A stretch of DNA of 64,000 nucleotides. Source: Glomus cerebriforme. Taxonomy: Eukaryota > Glomeromycota > Glomeromycetes > Glomerales > Glomeraceae. The stretch spans positions 31,729 through 95,728 of the forward strand of contig QKYT01000310.1 in the NCBI GenBank assembly GCA_003550305.1, read 5' to 3'. The translations under genes and the position numbers were made by a program. Shown here piece after piece: positions 45,847 through 57,650 of this stretch. The notes beneath the pieces were generated by a model, which worked only from the letters and a program-made list of their open reading frames with translations, ran no database searches and was not told where the DNA came from. Positions within the stretch are counted from its first letter, which is position 1, and the number at the start of each line of letters is the position of its first letter.

Positions 45847-46716
45847 GTAAGTTTCAATGCTTAGAAATATATTCAAATGACAAAAGCAAAACAAACAGCC
45901 ATTATTCACAGCCATGTAATTAGTATTATATATATATATACAAAAGTAACAATAAAAATAATTAATGTAGTGAATGCTTAATAAATTAAAACAAAGATTA
46001 AATGGATAAAAATATTTTAATCACTCTCCCGTTGATTACACTGCCCATAAAAAATCCGTCTCAGCCTCTGTTGCAGTACAACCGATTCCCATCATACGAA
46101 ATTTTTTGATATCTTTTTTTTTTTTTTAGATTGCGCGTAATTACTTTTCTTGCGTGATTATTATGTAATATCGTTGTGCCCCTTTGCTCAAGTTGACAAT
46201 TGGCCTAAATTATCTGTCTATTTTTATAATGCCTTAAGACGTACCCAACGATACCTTTCCTTATATAGTGATTCTTTTTGATTTGGGGCAAATTCTAAGT
46301 TGGGGCACAACATTATGTATTGTATATAAAAAATTGTACAAACAATAATAGCCACGAATTCCGGATTGAGTTTAGAGAAATCAAATAAATTCCGGATTAG
46401 TAATTATTATTTCATCTATTTTGGAAATTTCTAATTAATGCATAACTTGATTGCTTTCTCGCATAAATTATATGTAAATTTTTTGATAATATTTCAAATA
46501 TGTTTCGTTACTTTCTGTTTATATTGCGCCTCAGAAATACTGTACATCCGGTCGATCACTAATTTGGCTTAGCGAATGTGATTATTTTCGTTAAATGGAA
46601 ATTTTTTATGTGAAAAAATATGCCTGATTTTTTTAAAAGTATACTTATCACAGAAAAAATGTAAACGTCTTAGTCTCCTTTGAACATTAATAATAAATTA
46701 TTTCCCCTTTTTTCTC
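45847..46716. other. AT-rich spacer
   Basis: No gene was recognised. A TA-repeat run lies near 45930-45942 and a TACTGTA motif near 46541. Confidence 0.5.
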
Positions 46717-47175
46717 TTAAAAATTAAAAACAATTTTCACACTTAAATAATTCGAATAAAAAAAAAACTGACAAATGTCACTGGATCCTACCGATTTAAT
46801 AGGGTTGGGAGATTGTTGGGTGGTCATATTATTACGATTTGTGGAAAGTAAAGAGATGTCATCAAAATCCGATTGTCTTCCTGGAGCTGTTCTTCCTCGT
46901 AATTGGTTACACCAGTAAGGATACTTTATAGACCACTTCTTCATAGCTCTATCCCCATCACGATGAAGTTTCAAAAGATTACCCATATCTTCCGATAAAG
47001 GAAATGAACTCGTTGACTTCATCTATGCAGTATCAGTAACATCACCACTGAGAATAACAGCGGCCTCATCATCAAGAAAAACAGCAGAATCAATTTCGCT
47101 TGGGATAACAAAATGAATATGAGAAATTAATACTGAGGATACAAACACATCAACAACGCTGCAGATAATGAAGAT
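46717..47175 (-). CDS. Hypothetical protein, possibly interrupted by one stop
   Basis: The minus strand is open from MKSTSSFPLSEDMGNLLKLH (ATG at 47022) for 101 codons, including KKWSIKYPYWCNQLRGRTAP. The same frame continues upstream through SEIDSAVFLDDEAAVILSGD and VTDTA to a single TAG just before that Met, so either 47022 is the true start or a Gln codon became TAG. The upstream piece reads as good protein, which favours the second option. The last 15 or so residues look like read-through into non-coding DNA, so an intron donor may lie near 46768. I do not recognise the family. It lies next to another unknown locus on the opposite strand. Confidence 0.45.
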
Positions 47176-47409
47176 GAGATGTTGGAATATTCAATCAATG
47201 TTGGAAAAAAGAGATGTAATAAATCAGGACATTTGATATTTGAACAACCCACCTATACGACCTATACGACGGCGCAAGTTTTTACAGAGATATCATCAAA
47301 GTAACTACTTCTACGACATCGTACTGGCATTGTTCTTCTTTTAAATTAAAACCAAATTTTTATTTAAAATAATACAACAAATAAATATTTTTATTATTAT
47401 AGAGGATTA

Positions 47410-48022
47410 GCCGACCATAAATCTTTCTGTAATATTACGGAATACACCTCTAGATTTATTTTGATGATGGGATAACAGTAAAATCATTTATAATAAAAGG
47501 AACGAGGGACAAAATAATATTTAAACGGAGCGTTGATTTTCATGAGAATATTATACAAGGCTTATTTATGATATAAAAATCTTCATTCCTTCTTTTTTTT
47601 AAGGATTAGATCATGCTTCAAGACCTGCAGAGGGACAACATCCTCAATAATGTAATTGGTCATAATATTAAAGGAAAAGTTAGAGAGTTTAGAATTGTTG
47701 ATAAAGCAACTGGTGAAGTGGAACTTATTGGGCGAAAAATTAGTTCTTACAATATTGTGCCTAAAGAATCGTATATTTATACATTGACGTTCACCTTTTC
47801 CTTATACTGGAAGTCATTCTTCCGTTTATTTCAGGGGGCATATTCAAATTTTTTAGAAATGATATCTGTCATTTACATTAAAATTGAGAAGAAAAAATAT
47901 TTAATAAAGGATAATGATAAATATAACTGCAAGTACCCAGAAAAAGATCTCGTACAAATTTGAAAGAGTCAAGTTACCATTCCGAAGAATGGGAAGAAAC
48001 TCCTGAGGAAGATTTATAATAT
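47410..48022 (+). CDS. Hypothetical multi-exon locus, unknown
   Basis: Plus-strand pieces follow one another: ADHKSFCNITEYTSRFI (about 47410-47460), FDDGITVKSFIIKGTRDKII (about 47461-47560), then after a pyrimidine-rich acceptor near 47602 the frame MLQDLQRDNILNNVIGHNIK...VREFRIVDKATGEVELIGRK (47613-47963). A last piece in another frame, SSYHSEEWEETPEEDL, ends at a TAA near 48020. The changes of frame could be introns or indels. I could not place a consistent set of splice sites, so the gene may be dead. The predicted product is soluble with an acidic C-terminus. The family is not recognised. Confidence 0.4.
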
Positions 48023-50486
48023 ATAAATAAACTTCTATACAATTTTTAAACATAATTTCCAAAGAATTCAAAATTAAAATCCTTGAAGATAATTTTGTAA
48101 AATATTTTTAATTACAATAAAAGATAAATGACGACCAAAATATTATATTATCAGTCGAATATTTTGTATTTTTATTTGATTAGCTTCAGTTTCAATTATA
48201 AAATTATTTTATTCATCTCTCAGTTGAGATAATTGGACCGAAGCTGATACTATCACAGATTTGACGATATTTATATCGCTTTTTCGTCACCTAAAAACCG
48301 CTGGATCAGTTATTGGCAATTTATTGCGCCACTCGTATACGTATTTAAAAATGAATAACTTCATAAACAATCAGTTTAAAGCTTGAAGGCCATTTTTTCA
48401 ACTATTTTTAAAAGTATTTAGAAATAAAATATAAATCATTTTAAATGTTTAACGTAATTTGTTAGTACAATATTGTATTTAAAAAAATAATTAGTTAAAA
48501 GAAAGTTTAGAAATAAGCAAGTAACGGAAAAACTAGATTATAAATATTATAATTGACAAATATAAGAAATATTTCTATGATCAAATTTTTCTTCAGCAAC
48601 ATGATGGTCATTAATACTTAATTAACTTTTAACTGTCTGGATTTTGACCCAAATTTAATTAAAATTACTGCGGACAACAAGAAAAATCTCCTATAAAAAA
48701 AAAACTAATTTTTTAAATGAATCATAACTGAATCATAATAAAAAATTTTCACAATTTAAAAAGTATTCACGCCAAAATAATTAAGATCGGATTCTTCGTA
48801 TATTGTACGATGCGCAAAAAAATAAATCCTATATGGAATTTCTTATACAACTTAAACGCTTACTAATTTGATATTCACTTAGCTAGCGTAACTAGCTCAT
48901 CAATGAATTTGTTACGTCAGACGTCGACCAGCCCAGATTATGGGCCGATTTGAGCAGATTTTATAATGCTTTAAGAAGGGTTGGCCAGCATTAGTCATGA
49001 CGCTTATTCAAACGTATATATAAAATTTTATTTTTAAAATCGTTTGAATGCGGTGACAATTTTTACAATTTCTTTTTTTTTTTTTTTTTACCCAAAGTTT
49101 GCAATAGATATCACATCATATTGAAATACTGTATTTGTCATAGCTCTGCTGAAGTAGTTGACGTTGATCATTAACGATATGGACACTTACGACCAAATTT
49201 TGGCCCTATGTTACTGATTATTTTCATCGTTTTTGTTGTAACCTCTTTATAGTATCATTAGATTTTAGTTGTTTTAATAAATACTTTTATTATTTGTTGC
49301 AAATAAAATAATAATAAATTGGTTTGTGCGGATTGTATCTTACGATCCAACATTAATTCGTTTAAAAATTTAATTTTTTATTATTTTTGATAATCATCAC
49401 TTTAGTGAACATTGCTTGCCCAACCTGTTTCTTGAACATAACGCATAATAAGTGTAATCAAGGATATCCGAGGAAACATCCTTATATGGTAAGTTTTCAG
49501 CGTCCAAAAAAACTAAAAGATAAAATTCAACTTTGAGGTATCGCTAATTAATCACATTTTGTTTGGCCAACAACTGAAGTGTTGTCATATTTGTGCATAT
49601 TCTTCACTCAACCTTAAATACTTATTCGTCTATTGATACAATACTAAAAAAAAAAATCATGAAAGATCAAAGAATTCATAAAATCAAATACAGTAATCTC
49701 AGATCGTACTATATCAAAAAAATATTATTTCTAATTTGCTAGTATCAAAACCCAAACAGATGATCCAAAGAAGCTAATCGAAAAATTGATTTTAGAGATC
49801 AGATAAAAAGTTAGTGGCTATATTGTGAAAAGAACATTTGAGAAGCAACACAAAGGTATCAGATAAAAGGTACATACTATACCTGATAAATAATTTCATT
49901 TTCTATCTTAATATCTTATATTCAAACAATGATCGAATATTATTCTATCTGACATCAAAAAAAAAAAAAAATTCTAATGTAATTCATTCTAAGGAGAAAA
50001 AAATGAATTAAGATAAATAAAATGTTCAATTGGCGTTTAGTATAAACATAAGGTATTAATAATTTACCTTTTTTCCAGATCAAGTTACAGTATTTTGACT
50101 TGAAAAGGACATTTGGTGAACGTCAAGAATTTGATAAACGCAAAAAAGACGACCGAACAAGTCAAACAACTTCTCAAATCCTACTTTTTGTCAGGTCCTA
50201 TAATGTTTGAAGAACTACAAATAAGTAGTAGGAACAGGTGAATTAGAAGTAAAGGAAATACCAAAATAAAAAAAAATTGGTTAACGCGATAGCATTGATC
50301 ATAGAAAGGGATCAGCGACAAAATTTATAGGTTTTTTTTTCTTACAGTATATTTGTCAAATTATAGTCTAGGTTTTATGGGTCGCAGAGAAATTAAAATG
50401 ATTAATGATTTAAACGAATTATTAAAAAACATGCACATATATAAAACTTAATAAATATATAGCTCTTATAACTTTTATAATGCGTA
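48023..50486. other. AT-rich intergenic region
   Basis: No gene was recognised. A T-run of about 18 lies near 49073-49090. A less AT-rich block near 48890-48950 has no coding signal I can defend. TACTGTA-type motifs occur near 49127, 49690, 50091 and 50345. Confidence 0.5.
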
Positions 50487-50830
50487 ATGCTGCCTATAAA
50501 TATCCTATTCGTCACACTTACTGCATTTTGTGTCGGTTTTTAAGGTTATGATGCTGAATATCTAATTGGTTTTAATATTTCTTTTGCATCTGAGGAAATC
50601 GTGCTTCCCGTTTAAAGTGAGAAGTTGAAGTAAATCCGGATATCTATTAATGGGAATTAAACCCTCGTGTGTGTTGCATTATATGAAAATGTTACACGAT
50701 CCTTTCTCTAAAGAGTAAAGATTATGTGATACCAAAAATTAATTTCAAAGACAAAAAAAGAGGTTCTCAAGTTGGAAAAACAAAATTGGGAATTGAACCA
50801 AAAACTTAAAGCATGTGATATAATTCAATA
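50487..50830 (+). pseudogene. Decayed secreted-protein gene
   Basis: An ATG at 50487 opens MLPINILFVTLTAFCVGF, a good signal peptide, then a TAA (50541-50543). The same frame continues GYDAEYLIGFNISFASEEIV to a second TAA at 50613. Further on, VCVALYENVTRSFL and TKKEVLKLEKQNWELNQKLK (a coiled coil) are readable with more stops. The first stop is one C-to-T step from Gln. It probably encoded a small secreted protein with a coiled-coil tail. It lies just upstream of F-box gene 4 on the same strand. Confidence 0.4.
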
Positions 50831-50971
50831 ATAAAATAACATCGAATTTACGATCTAAAAAAAAACAATCTTTTTTTCAAAAAAAAAAAAAAAAAAAAAA
50901 AAGTTTTTTTTTTTTACCCCTTACTATTAGATTTTTTTTAAACCACCCATAATTACTTTTTTAGAAACAAA

Positions 50972-52354
50972 ATGTCACAACTTCCTGTTGATTGCCTTAT
51001 CGAAATTTTTCAATATTTAGAGGAAGATAAATTTACAATGTACTCGTGTTTATTAGTTAATCGAATTTGGTGTCAAGCTTCTGTCAGGATTTTTTGGAAA
51101 AAGATCAGAAATTACGATACAATAATTGGATGTCTACCATTAGAATTAAAAGAAAAGAATGGATTAAGCACCAAATATCCAACTTTTAATTATGTATCAT
51201 TTTGTAAAATGATATCAATATATGAGATTAATTATAATATTAGATTATTACTTAGAAAAAAAATTTCGACACAAAAAATATATAAAGTGTTACAGGAAAT
51301 CTATAAATTGCTTATGAGTCAAATTTCTTCATTAAAGGAATTAAAATTAAGCGTAGACTCATTTAATCAGAACGTAAATTTTATATCATATCCAAGAGCA
51401 AAGAATTGTTTAAAAGATCTTTCGGAATTATATTATGATTCAGATGTCAATCCTAATTTGATATATCAATTATCTCGAATATGTCATAATATTTTATCAA
51501 TCAAAATAATAATTCAACGAAAAAATATGACGAATGAATTGGATGAATTGGCGAATTTGATTGCTGTTCAAAAAAATTTAAATTGTTTACAAATATACTT
51601 ATGGCATTGTAATATTGAAGATAATAATGATAAATTATCATTTATTCCAAATAATTTCGATCAATTAATCATTCATGGAAGTATTTATTTCATTCCATTG
51701 GCATTTATCGGAAATCTTAGGAACTTGAAAGAAATGATTTTATCATTTCGTAATTCGGATTCTTTTGATGACTTTTATATATTTCGATCCGTTAATTTCC
51801 CTTTTTTACGTAGTTTAAAATTTACATATAAATGTCCAAGAAATGAATTCTTGATAAAATTCTTGGAAAATAATGGACAAAATTTAATAGAATTTTATGT
51901 TCATGAAGGTAATAATTTATTAAATCTTGCTATTGTTAAATTCTGTCCTAACCTTATAAGGTTATCTACGGGATTTAAAAACAATGAATTAGAAACATTG
52001 AAAATCATTTTTATTCATCTTCATAATTTGGAAACTATTAGAGTTTGGTGTTGCGAAGAGTATCCAAAAGAAGTGGATATATTTAAAATTGTTGTTAATT
52101 ACTCAAATGAACACTTTCATGAGTTAAAATTAACTTATTCTTATTATGTGCGTACACCTTCGACATTACTTCCTGAAGAAGTGGAAAATTTTTTTATAGA
52201 ATGGTCGAATCGTACGCCAAGAAAAGCATTGTCTTTAATGGTTTATGAAAATGATGGTTATGACTTAACTCAAAATGATAGAATTAGGGATATAATTGAA
52301 AAATATATTAAATTAGGTGTTGTTGAAAAATTTAAAATAATAGGTCATTATTAA
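50972..52354 (+). CDS. F-box/LRR-like protein 4 (460 aa)
   Basis: An intact 460-residue, intronless frame. The F-box (residues 1-45) keeps the canonical Leu-Pro start: MSQLPVDCLIEIFQYLEEDK, then SCLLVNRIWCQASVRIFWKK. It should bind Skp1 and act as an SCF substrate receptor. The family linker TKYPTFNYVSFCKMI follows, then irregular LRRs (SLKELKLSVDSF, NLNCLQIYLWH, NLKEMILSFRN, FLRSLKFTYK, NLETIRVWCCEE) and the C-terminal block ending IEKYIKLGVVEKFKIIG. The start is the first Met. A long A-tract followed by a T-tract lies 40-90 nt upstream (about 50878-50917), as in the other family members here. No defect was seen. The substrate is unknown. Confidence 0.92.
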   Translation: MSQLPVDCLIEIFQYLEEDKFTMYSCLLVNRIWCQASVRIFWKKIRNYDTIIGCLPLELKEKNGLSTKYPTFNYVSFCKMISIYEINYNIRLLLRKKISTQKIYKVLQEIYKLLMSQISSLKELKLSVDSFNQNVNFISYPRAKNCLKDLSELYYDSDVNPNLIYQLSRICHNILSIKIIIQRKNMTNELDELANLIAVQKNLNCLQIYLWHCNIEDNNDKLSFIPNNFDQLIIHGSIYFIPLAFIGNLRNLKEMILSFRNSDSFDDFYIFRSVNFPFLRSLKFTYKCPRNEFLIKFLENNGQNLIEFYVHEGNNLLNLAIVKFCPNLIRLSTGFKNNELETLKIIFIHLHNLETIRVWCCEEYPKEVDIFKIVVNYSNEHFHELKLTYSYYVRTPSTLLPEEVENFFIEWSNRTPRKALSLMVYENDGYDLTQNDRIRDIIEKYIKLGVVEKFKIIGHY

Positions 52355-52847
52355 TAGATTATTATTATTTTATAGATTTTATCATTTTTTTTTTTTTTTT
52401 TCATAGAATTATTCAAATTACTATCATTGTGAGGGAAGGAAGGGAAGTTGACAGAACCGCGTTCCAGTTTCGTTTGATGGCACGTGGTCGTGAATCAAAT
52501 AAAATTTTGTTAATCACCAATTTGTGCGACGATTGATTTCTCTGATAACTCTGATAATTTGATTGTGTGCAACTTTATAAATGGTTTATAATGATATAAA
52601 AACGCCTCATTTCAAAGTTTCCTCGAAAAATATCTTAAAAGGATTTTTATTAAAATAATCGCCCACATTAGTGTGATGTTAATCTAAAAAATCAGATGAA
52701 ACCCTGAAACGGATAAAAGAGAAACGTTGTTTCAAATGCAACTGAAGTGCGTCTTGGCTTGAGTTTTGATAACCACTGTTCCTTTCATTTCGAATATTAA
52801 CTCGTACCTTATACGTTCATTTCCGTTAGAACCTCCTACCAAGCGCA
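52355..52847. other. 3' flank of F-box gene 4 and spacer
   Basis: Probable 3' UTR at the start (T-tract near 52386). No gene was recognised in the rest. Confidence 0.5.
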
Positions 52848-53540
52848 CGAAAGTTAGAGATTGAGGATAAAGAAGCCCTGAAGAAATTTTGGGAAGCTTT
52901 TAATGATACAGAGTATGAACAATAATAATATATGGAGTTTCTTGAATTATCCGATGATATCCGTTTTTTAAAATCTTCAATTCTATTCATCCACGAACGC
53001 TACCATGACCTGCTTTACATCGTTCTTGACGACGAAATAAAAGATCTCATATCCCAGCGTTGAGGAAACCTTTTTCGGTTAATATCTAGTTTATTTTCTT
53101 GTGAAAAATGGTAAATTAATTATATACGACATCCACTTTATCTATTTTACTTAGTGAAGAAAAAAGTTTCCTATTTTTCACTTGATGATGACGAATTTAA
53201 AAAGTTTGATATATTGTAGATGAAAAAACATTGGCACGAATCTGAAGTCAAAGACAGTTCTAATTTGTTCGCCAACAAAAGATTAAAAAGCATTTAACAA
53301 GCATCTTCTAACTATATGCTTTATACTGTTGTAGTTTTAAGAGATTGAGATATCAAAAAATGAAATTTTCAGAGATCTTATTTATGAGAAGGTTTTAGGA
53401 TTGTACAAGAAATGGGGAGGGATCTTTGGAGGGTACTTACAATAAAAATATGTGATGAGAGCATATTTAGATGTTTTGGCAGAAGTGAAAGTAGAGATGA
53501 AACTAGTTCATATCCACTTGATCAATGACGATGATGTTGA
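52848..53540 (+). pseudogene. Unknown helical protein relic with nonsense codons
   Basis: Plus strand. First part (52848-53062): RKLEIEDKEALKKFWEAFND, TEYEQ, two TAA codons, YMEFLELSDDIRFLKSSILF, DLLYIVLDDEIKDLISQR, then TGA. Second part (53220-53540): MKKHWHESEVKDSSNLFANK, a TAA, ASSNYMLYTVVVLRD, then after a shift NEIFRDLIYEKVLGLYKKWG and MRAYLDVLAEVKVEMKLVHI. Read through the stops this is a largely alpha-helical soluble protein. The TAA stops lie where CAA would fit the sequence. The family is not recognised. Confidence 0.55.
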
Positions 53541-54168
53541 GTGATGATGATGAATCTGATGAAAAAATTGAATGTTTCAATGAGAGATATACGAAGACAA
53601 CTATAAAATTTGCGTCTAATTATATGGCATGCGGGTGACTAATAATCTAACAGATGTAATAATGAATAGATTGCGTATGTAGTCTTGAAGGGGGGGCAGA
53701 GATAATCCAGTCTTGGGTTGTTTTCTTGAGCGGATTACTGTTCATCAAGACAAACCTTTTATATCCTTTTTTAACATTACCGTAAATTGTACCTGAATGT
53801 ATTCAAGAAATGCTTACACCTAAAACAGGAATAAATGGAAACTTTAAATCCATTACTGGAATAAACTAGAGAAATTGAAAAAAAGAAATACTGTATAATA
53901 ATATTTATTTATTTTTATTTGTATACATTTATCTCGTCGGTAAATCAAAATATTTAAATATTTTTATTCGAAACTCTATCAATTTTTAATAAAGAGCTCT
54001 ATTATGAATAATATCTTTAATCATCAAATTGATACAATATATAATAATTTTCCTAATATTGCTAGTATCACAGCTTAAAATAAAATTGTACCAATAGCCT
54101 TATATTTTAGATTATGGACTTAAATTTTTTTTTTTTTTTTTTTTTTGCGGTGTTTGTTTTTTTGTAGC
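53541..54168. other. Intergenic spacer
   Basis: Low-complexity, with a G-run near 53690 and a T-run of about 23 at 54124-54146, next to the 3' end of the minus-strand gene. No gene was recognised. Confidence 0.5.
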
Positions 54169-54685
54169 TTAATCATCATCTTCTTCTACGTATATACTAA
54201 AAAAAATAACCCCCAAATAAGAATTTCAATTATTCGAAATAAACCTCCAGAATTACATATCATAATTTGAATTGAAATTACCGAAGACGAGCTTTTGAAG
54301 CAAAAGTGACCTTTTTCTCTAAAGATTTTTTACGCTGCTCGTCGTCACTAATAATATATTAATTATACTAATATTATTTCAATTGAATTAATAAAAATAA
54401 TAATTTGATAATCATACTTCTCTGTAATTTCTGATTCATCAATGTTCCTTTTCCATAATAAACATAAAATATTAGTTTCGTCTTGTAGAATATCAAAAAT
54501 CGTAGTATTTTCACTCTTCTTTAGAATACTTTTAGTAGGCGGTGGTAACTAATAAAAACGTAACAGCTTATTATTTTATGTAATGCATTATTAACAGTTA
54601 ACAATAGATGGCGTACTAGAGAACTCCGACGTTTTGGTGAATTGTTAATTACTGGTGAACGTCTTAATTCTTGTTTGTCTTCCAT
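54169..54685 (-). CDS. Small four-exon protein (97 aa) with SILK- and RVxF-like PP1-docking motifs
   Basis: Exons on the minus strand are 54617-54685, 54418-54548, 54282-54347 and 54169-54196 (TAA 54169-54171). The three introns (68, 70 and 85 nt) are all GT-AG and frame is kept at every join. The protein starts MEDKQELRRSPVINNSPKRR. Residues 28-34 read TKSILKK and residues 76-80 read KKVTF, followed by ASKARLRIYVEEDDD. S-I-L-K and K-V-x-F match the two short motifs by which regulators such as KNL1/Spc7 bind protein phosphatase 1. A Ser/Arg-rich N-terminus and an acidic tail surround them. The protein is predicted to be mostly disordered. Function as a PP1 regulator is inference from the motifs. 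It is too short to be KNL1 itself. I see no defect. Confidence 0.8.
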
Positions 54686-54928
54686 AGTTAAACAATAAAA
54701 AATATGTGAAGGCTGGGAAATGTACACGAAAAGACGCGAAGAATTCAGTACACCAAAGAAATAGTGTGTAATTGTGTAAAGCGTAAATAAATAAACATGA
54801 GCATGACGGAATTTCTTCTTGATTGGCTAGATTGGCAAGATACCAGTTCAGATGACCAACGCGACTGTGATTGGTTAAAAATTGAGGGCGAAATTTGATC
54901 CGTTTAGAAAAATTTTTTTTTTATATAT

Positions 54929-55255
54929 AAGGTTCGGCCAAAAGTCAAAATTTTTGTTGGTATGATATTTCTGGGAAAGTTCGTGTAAAGTTTTGCAAAA
55001 AAAAAATTTTAGAATGAAAGAATTAAATGCTTTGTACTGTATATTAAAAATTTTGACCAGCGTTGAAATGATTTTTTCAATTTCAGACCATTTCGGCTAA
55101 GTGGCAAAGATTATGAAAATTATTAGGCCAGACAAGTTCTGAAATTATCGGCACTTATTTAGTTTAATTAGTTAATTCATGTGATCGAAATTAACATTGA
55201 CCTTATTTGCAGATCTGGCCAATCTGGCCAAAACCTTAGCAAAATAGCAAATAAG
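54929..55255. mobile_element. Possible MITE
   Basis: The left end reads TAAGGTTCGGCCA (about 54928-54940). Its near-exact inverted partner TGGCCAAAACCTTA lies at 55225-55238. Inside, GTCAAAATTTTT and its complement form another inverted pair (about 54944 and 55050). At the right edge CTTATTTGC (55202-55210) and GCAAATAAG (55247-55255) form a perfect 9-bp inverted pair. There is no coding capacity. A target duplication is not evident. Size and ends fit a small non-autonomous DNA transposon. Confidence 0.4.
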
Positions 55256-55947
55256 AATTATTTTGTTACACACTGATAATGTTTGGTTGAACAATGCTTG
55301 CCACATGCCCCGATCCTCTGATGTTACCGTATTTTTTTTAACAGCTTATGCGGGTCAAAAAAGGATGTCATACAGGATTACAGGCATTCGGTCTCGATCA
55401 CAAGATTGATTTATTCCAAATTCGGAAACAATAACATGTTGCTTATGTTATCTAAAAGGAAAGACTTGGTGTAAAGAAAAATAATTGGTGCAGCACCTGT
55501 TGATAACTTGCAATTATAGTTTAGAAATAGAAACATATGATGCAATTGACATTTGATACAATCATTACAATGATTACATGTATATTTTAACGTACATGAG
55601 GCTAAATTATCTCGTGTTGATCATTTATTCTACATCTAATAAATACAAATCAATTTTAAATAATGCAAAATTTACAAAAAAGACATTGAAATTTATAACT
55701 GTATTGTATGAATGATTCTCTATTTTAGTTTACGAGGACTCGTTGACCATTTGAGAAATTATTAGAAATCTATCTAATTATCAGAATGGTAAGACTTTTG
55801 TAATTTATAATTACCAAGTTAATATTCTTAATCCATCAATCCTATGTATTATAAATAATATTATTTACAGGTTTAGAGTTTACAAAAAATTGAAAGAAGT
55901 ATATTGAATTATTCCATTTTTTTTTTTAATCGCTTGCCCTCTTGCTA
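55256..55947. other. Intergenic spacer
   Basis: No gene was recognised. Confidence 0.5.
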
Positions 55948-57190
55948 TTAATCAAGCGCCACAAGAACTTTTTTGAAAATATTCACGAGATTGAAGATTT
56001 AATTTTAAATAAAAAATTTCGTCCAATAATTCTTCCTACTGAATATTGTCCATCACAAGTTTATTATGAAAATAACAGACAAATTAATATGTTCAAGAAA
56101 TCTGCAGTGATCTAAATGATAAGGTAATGAAAGAATTGTTTATGATACTCTTCCCTTAACTCCAGTGTAATACTGATGCTCTATTAGTTCTTTATTGAAT
56201 AAAACAACTGGTTACGGGAATCGTTTGTAGATCATAAAGTTCTCTCGCAATATTGTGTACTTGGGTAAATTTTAATTTATGATTTTATATAAGATTATGC
56301 GCCACTTTATAGTTTATATTTCAAACTAACTAGATAATTTATGATAGGATACGCTAATGATTCGGGCGAAACTAGTTTAGGAGGGTTTAGGCTATAAGGC
56401 GAAACTAGTTTATTAGGATACGCCTTCTACAAAAAGAATGCTTATGTAAAACAAATAGTCGAATGTCTGTGCCTGAAATTGAAGGTATTTTTATTTTGCA
56501 TACGTTTTAACTTTTAGTTTCTATACACATATTTAACATTTATTTTGTAATTTTACAATAAAATTGTAATAATCTATTTTCTAATAGCGGAAGAAATTAT
56601 TTTCCAAGAAAGCTGCTAGCTAAAATCAATTATGTGAATTTCCAAAGATTTATTATGATCTTCGTAAGGTATAAATTATGATGGTAAAATTATGACTTAT
56701 TAAATGTCATAAAATTATCTTTTTTAATAATGAAGAAGTGGGAAGATATGTTATATTTGGTTAAATTCCTAATATTATATAGGTGGCGCCTGCTGAATTT
56801 CCGGTGTACAGATTTCTTTGGCGTAAACTTTCACGTTGACAAGCATTGATTATTACAAACTTTTACACAAGAATCTTCCTGGTTCAGGATGATTAGAAAG
56901 TAATAAGGATATAGATATATTTAAAGAGCTTTTTCACTTTAATGAGATTTAATCTTATTTGGACAGTTTTTTTTTGCGGTTTTTTTTTAAATAATAAATT
57001 GTGCACGCCTTCTGAATCAAGATCTCAATACATCGTTCAAGTGAAGCAAGTAGTTCAACGAGTACAAAATACTTAAAGGTATTTATTATTATTATATATA
57101 ATATATAATTAAATATTCATTTTCCTAGTAAAGAAGAAAATCAAACATATTGTGATGCCATGAATAATTATATTAATCCCTTTTAACTAA
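55948..57190 (+). pseudogene. Decayed multi-exon gene, unknown
   Basis: A series of plus-strand coding pieces with intron-like borders. KRHKNFFENIHEIEDLILNK...FRPIILPTEYCPSQVYYENN (55948-56100) is followed, one base out of frame, by EICSDLNDKVMKELF. Then RLLQKECLCKTNSRMSVPEI (about 56421-56485) ends at a GTATTT donor. NQLCEFPKIYYDLRK (about 56625-56668) is next, then VAPAEFPVYRFLWRKLSR (about 56782-56840), then SESRSQYIVQVKQVVQRVQN (about 57010-57075), then EENQTYCDAMNNYINPF (about 57135-57184). Stops and shifts are frequent. I do not recognise the protein. It may have been one long gene together with pieces downstream of 57.8 kb. Confidence 0.5.
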
Positions 57191-57650
57191 GCAGATAAAC
57201 AAAAATTATTTTTAAGAAAGCTGACGATTAAACTAAATCAAGAAACCAATATTTGTAAGGTAATTATTATATTTTACGAAACGGTATTATTATAGAAGTA
57301 TAAAATTATAATAAAGCCATCTCTTTTTTTTAAATATACAATTAGAAGATATTGATATTTAATCGAGAGTACCCATCACGTTGGGATCGGGATCGATTAC
57401 TTATATTTATACCATCGTCTTATCCATTTAGTCTTACAAAAAAAAAATCCTATTCACCTAAAAAAATTGTATGTTCATCCCAATAAACCTCTTTATATTA
57501 TTTCACCTTAGCATTTTACAATGAATTCCAAGCTTGTATCTTATCTATTATATATTGTGTTAATTTCCTAATTTACAAAACAGAAAAAAAAATTATCGTT
57601 TATAGACTAGATGGGTATCTAATAATCAGACGTTAGTAACTTTGAGAAAA
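57191..57650. other. Spacer with weak coding-like pieces
   Basis: A short stretch near 57370-57410 (VPITLGSGSITYIYTIV) may be further debris of the neighbouring dead gene. Nothing firm was found. Confidence 0.35.
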
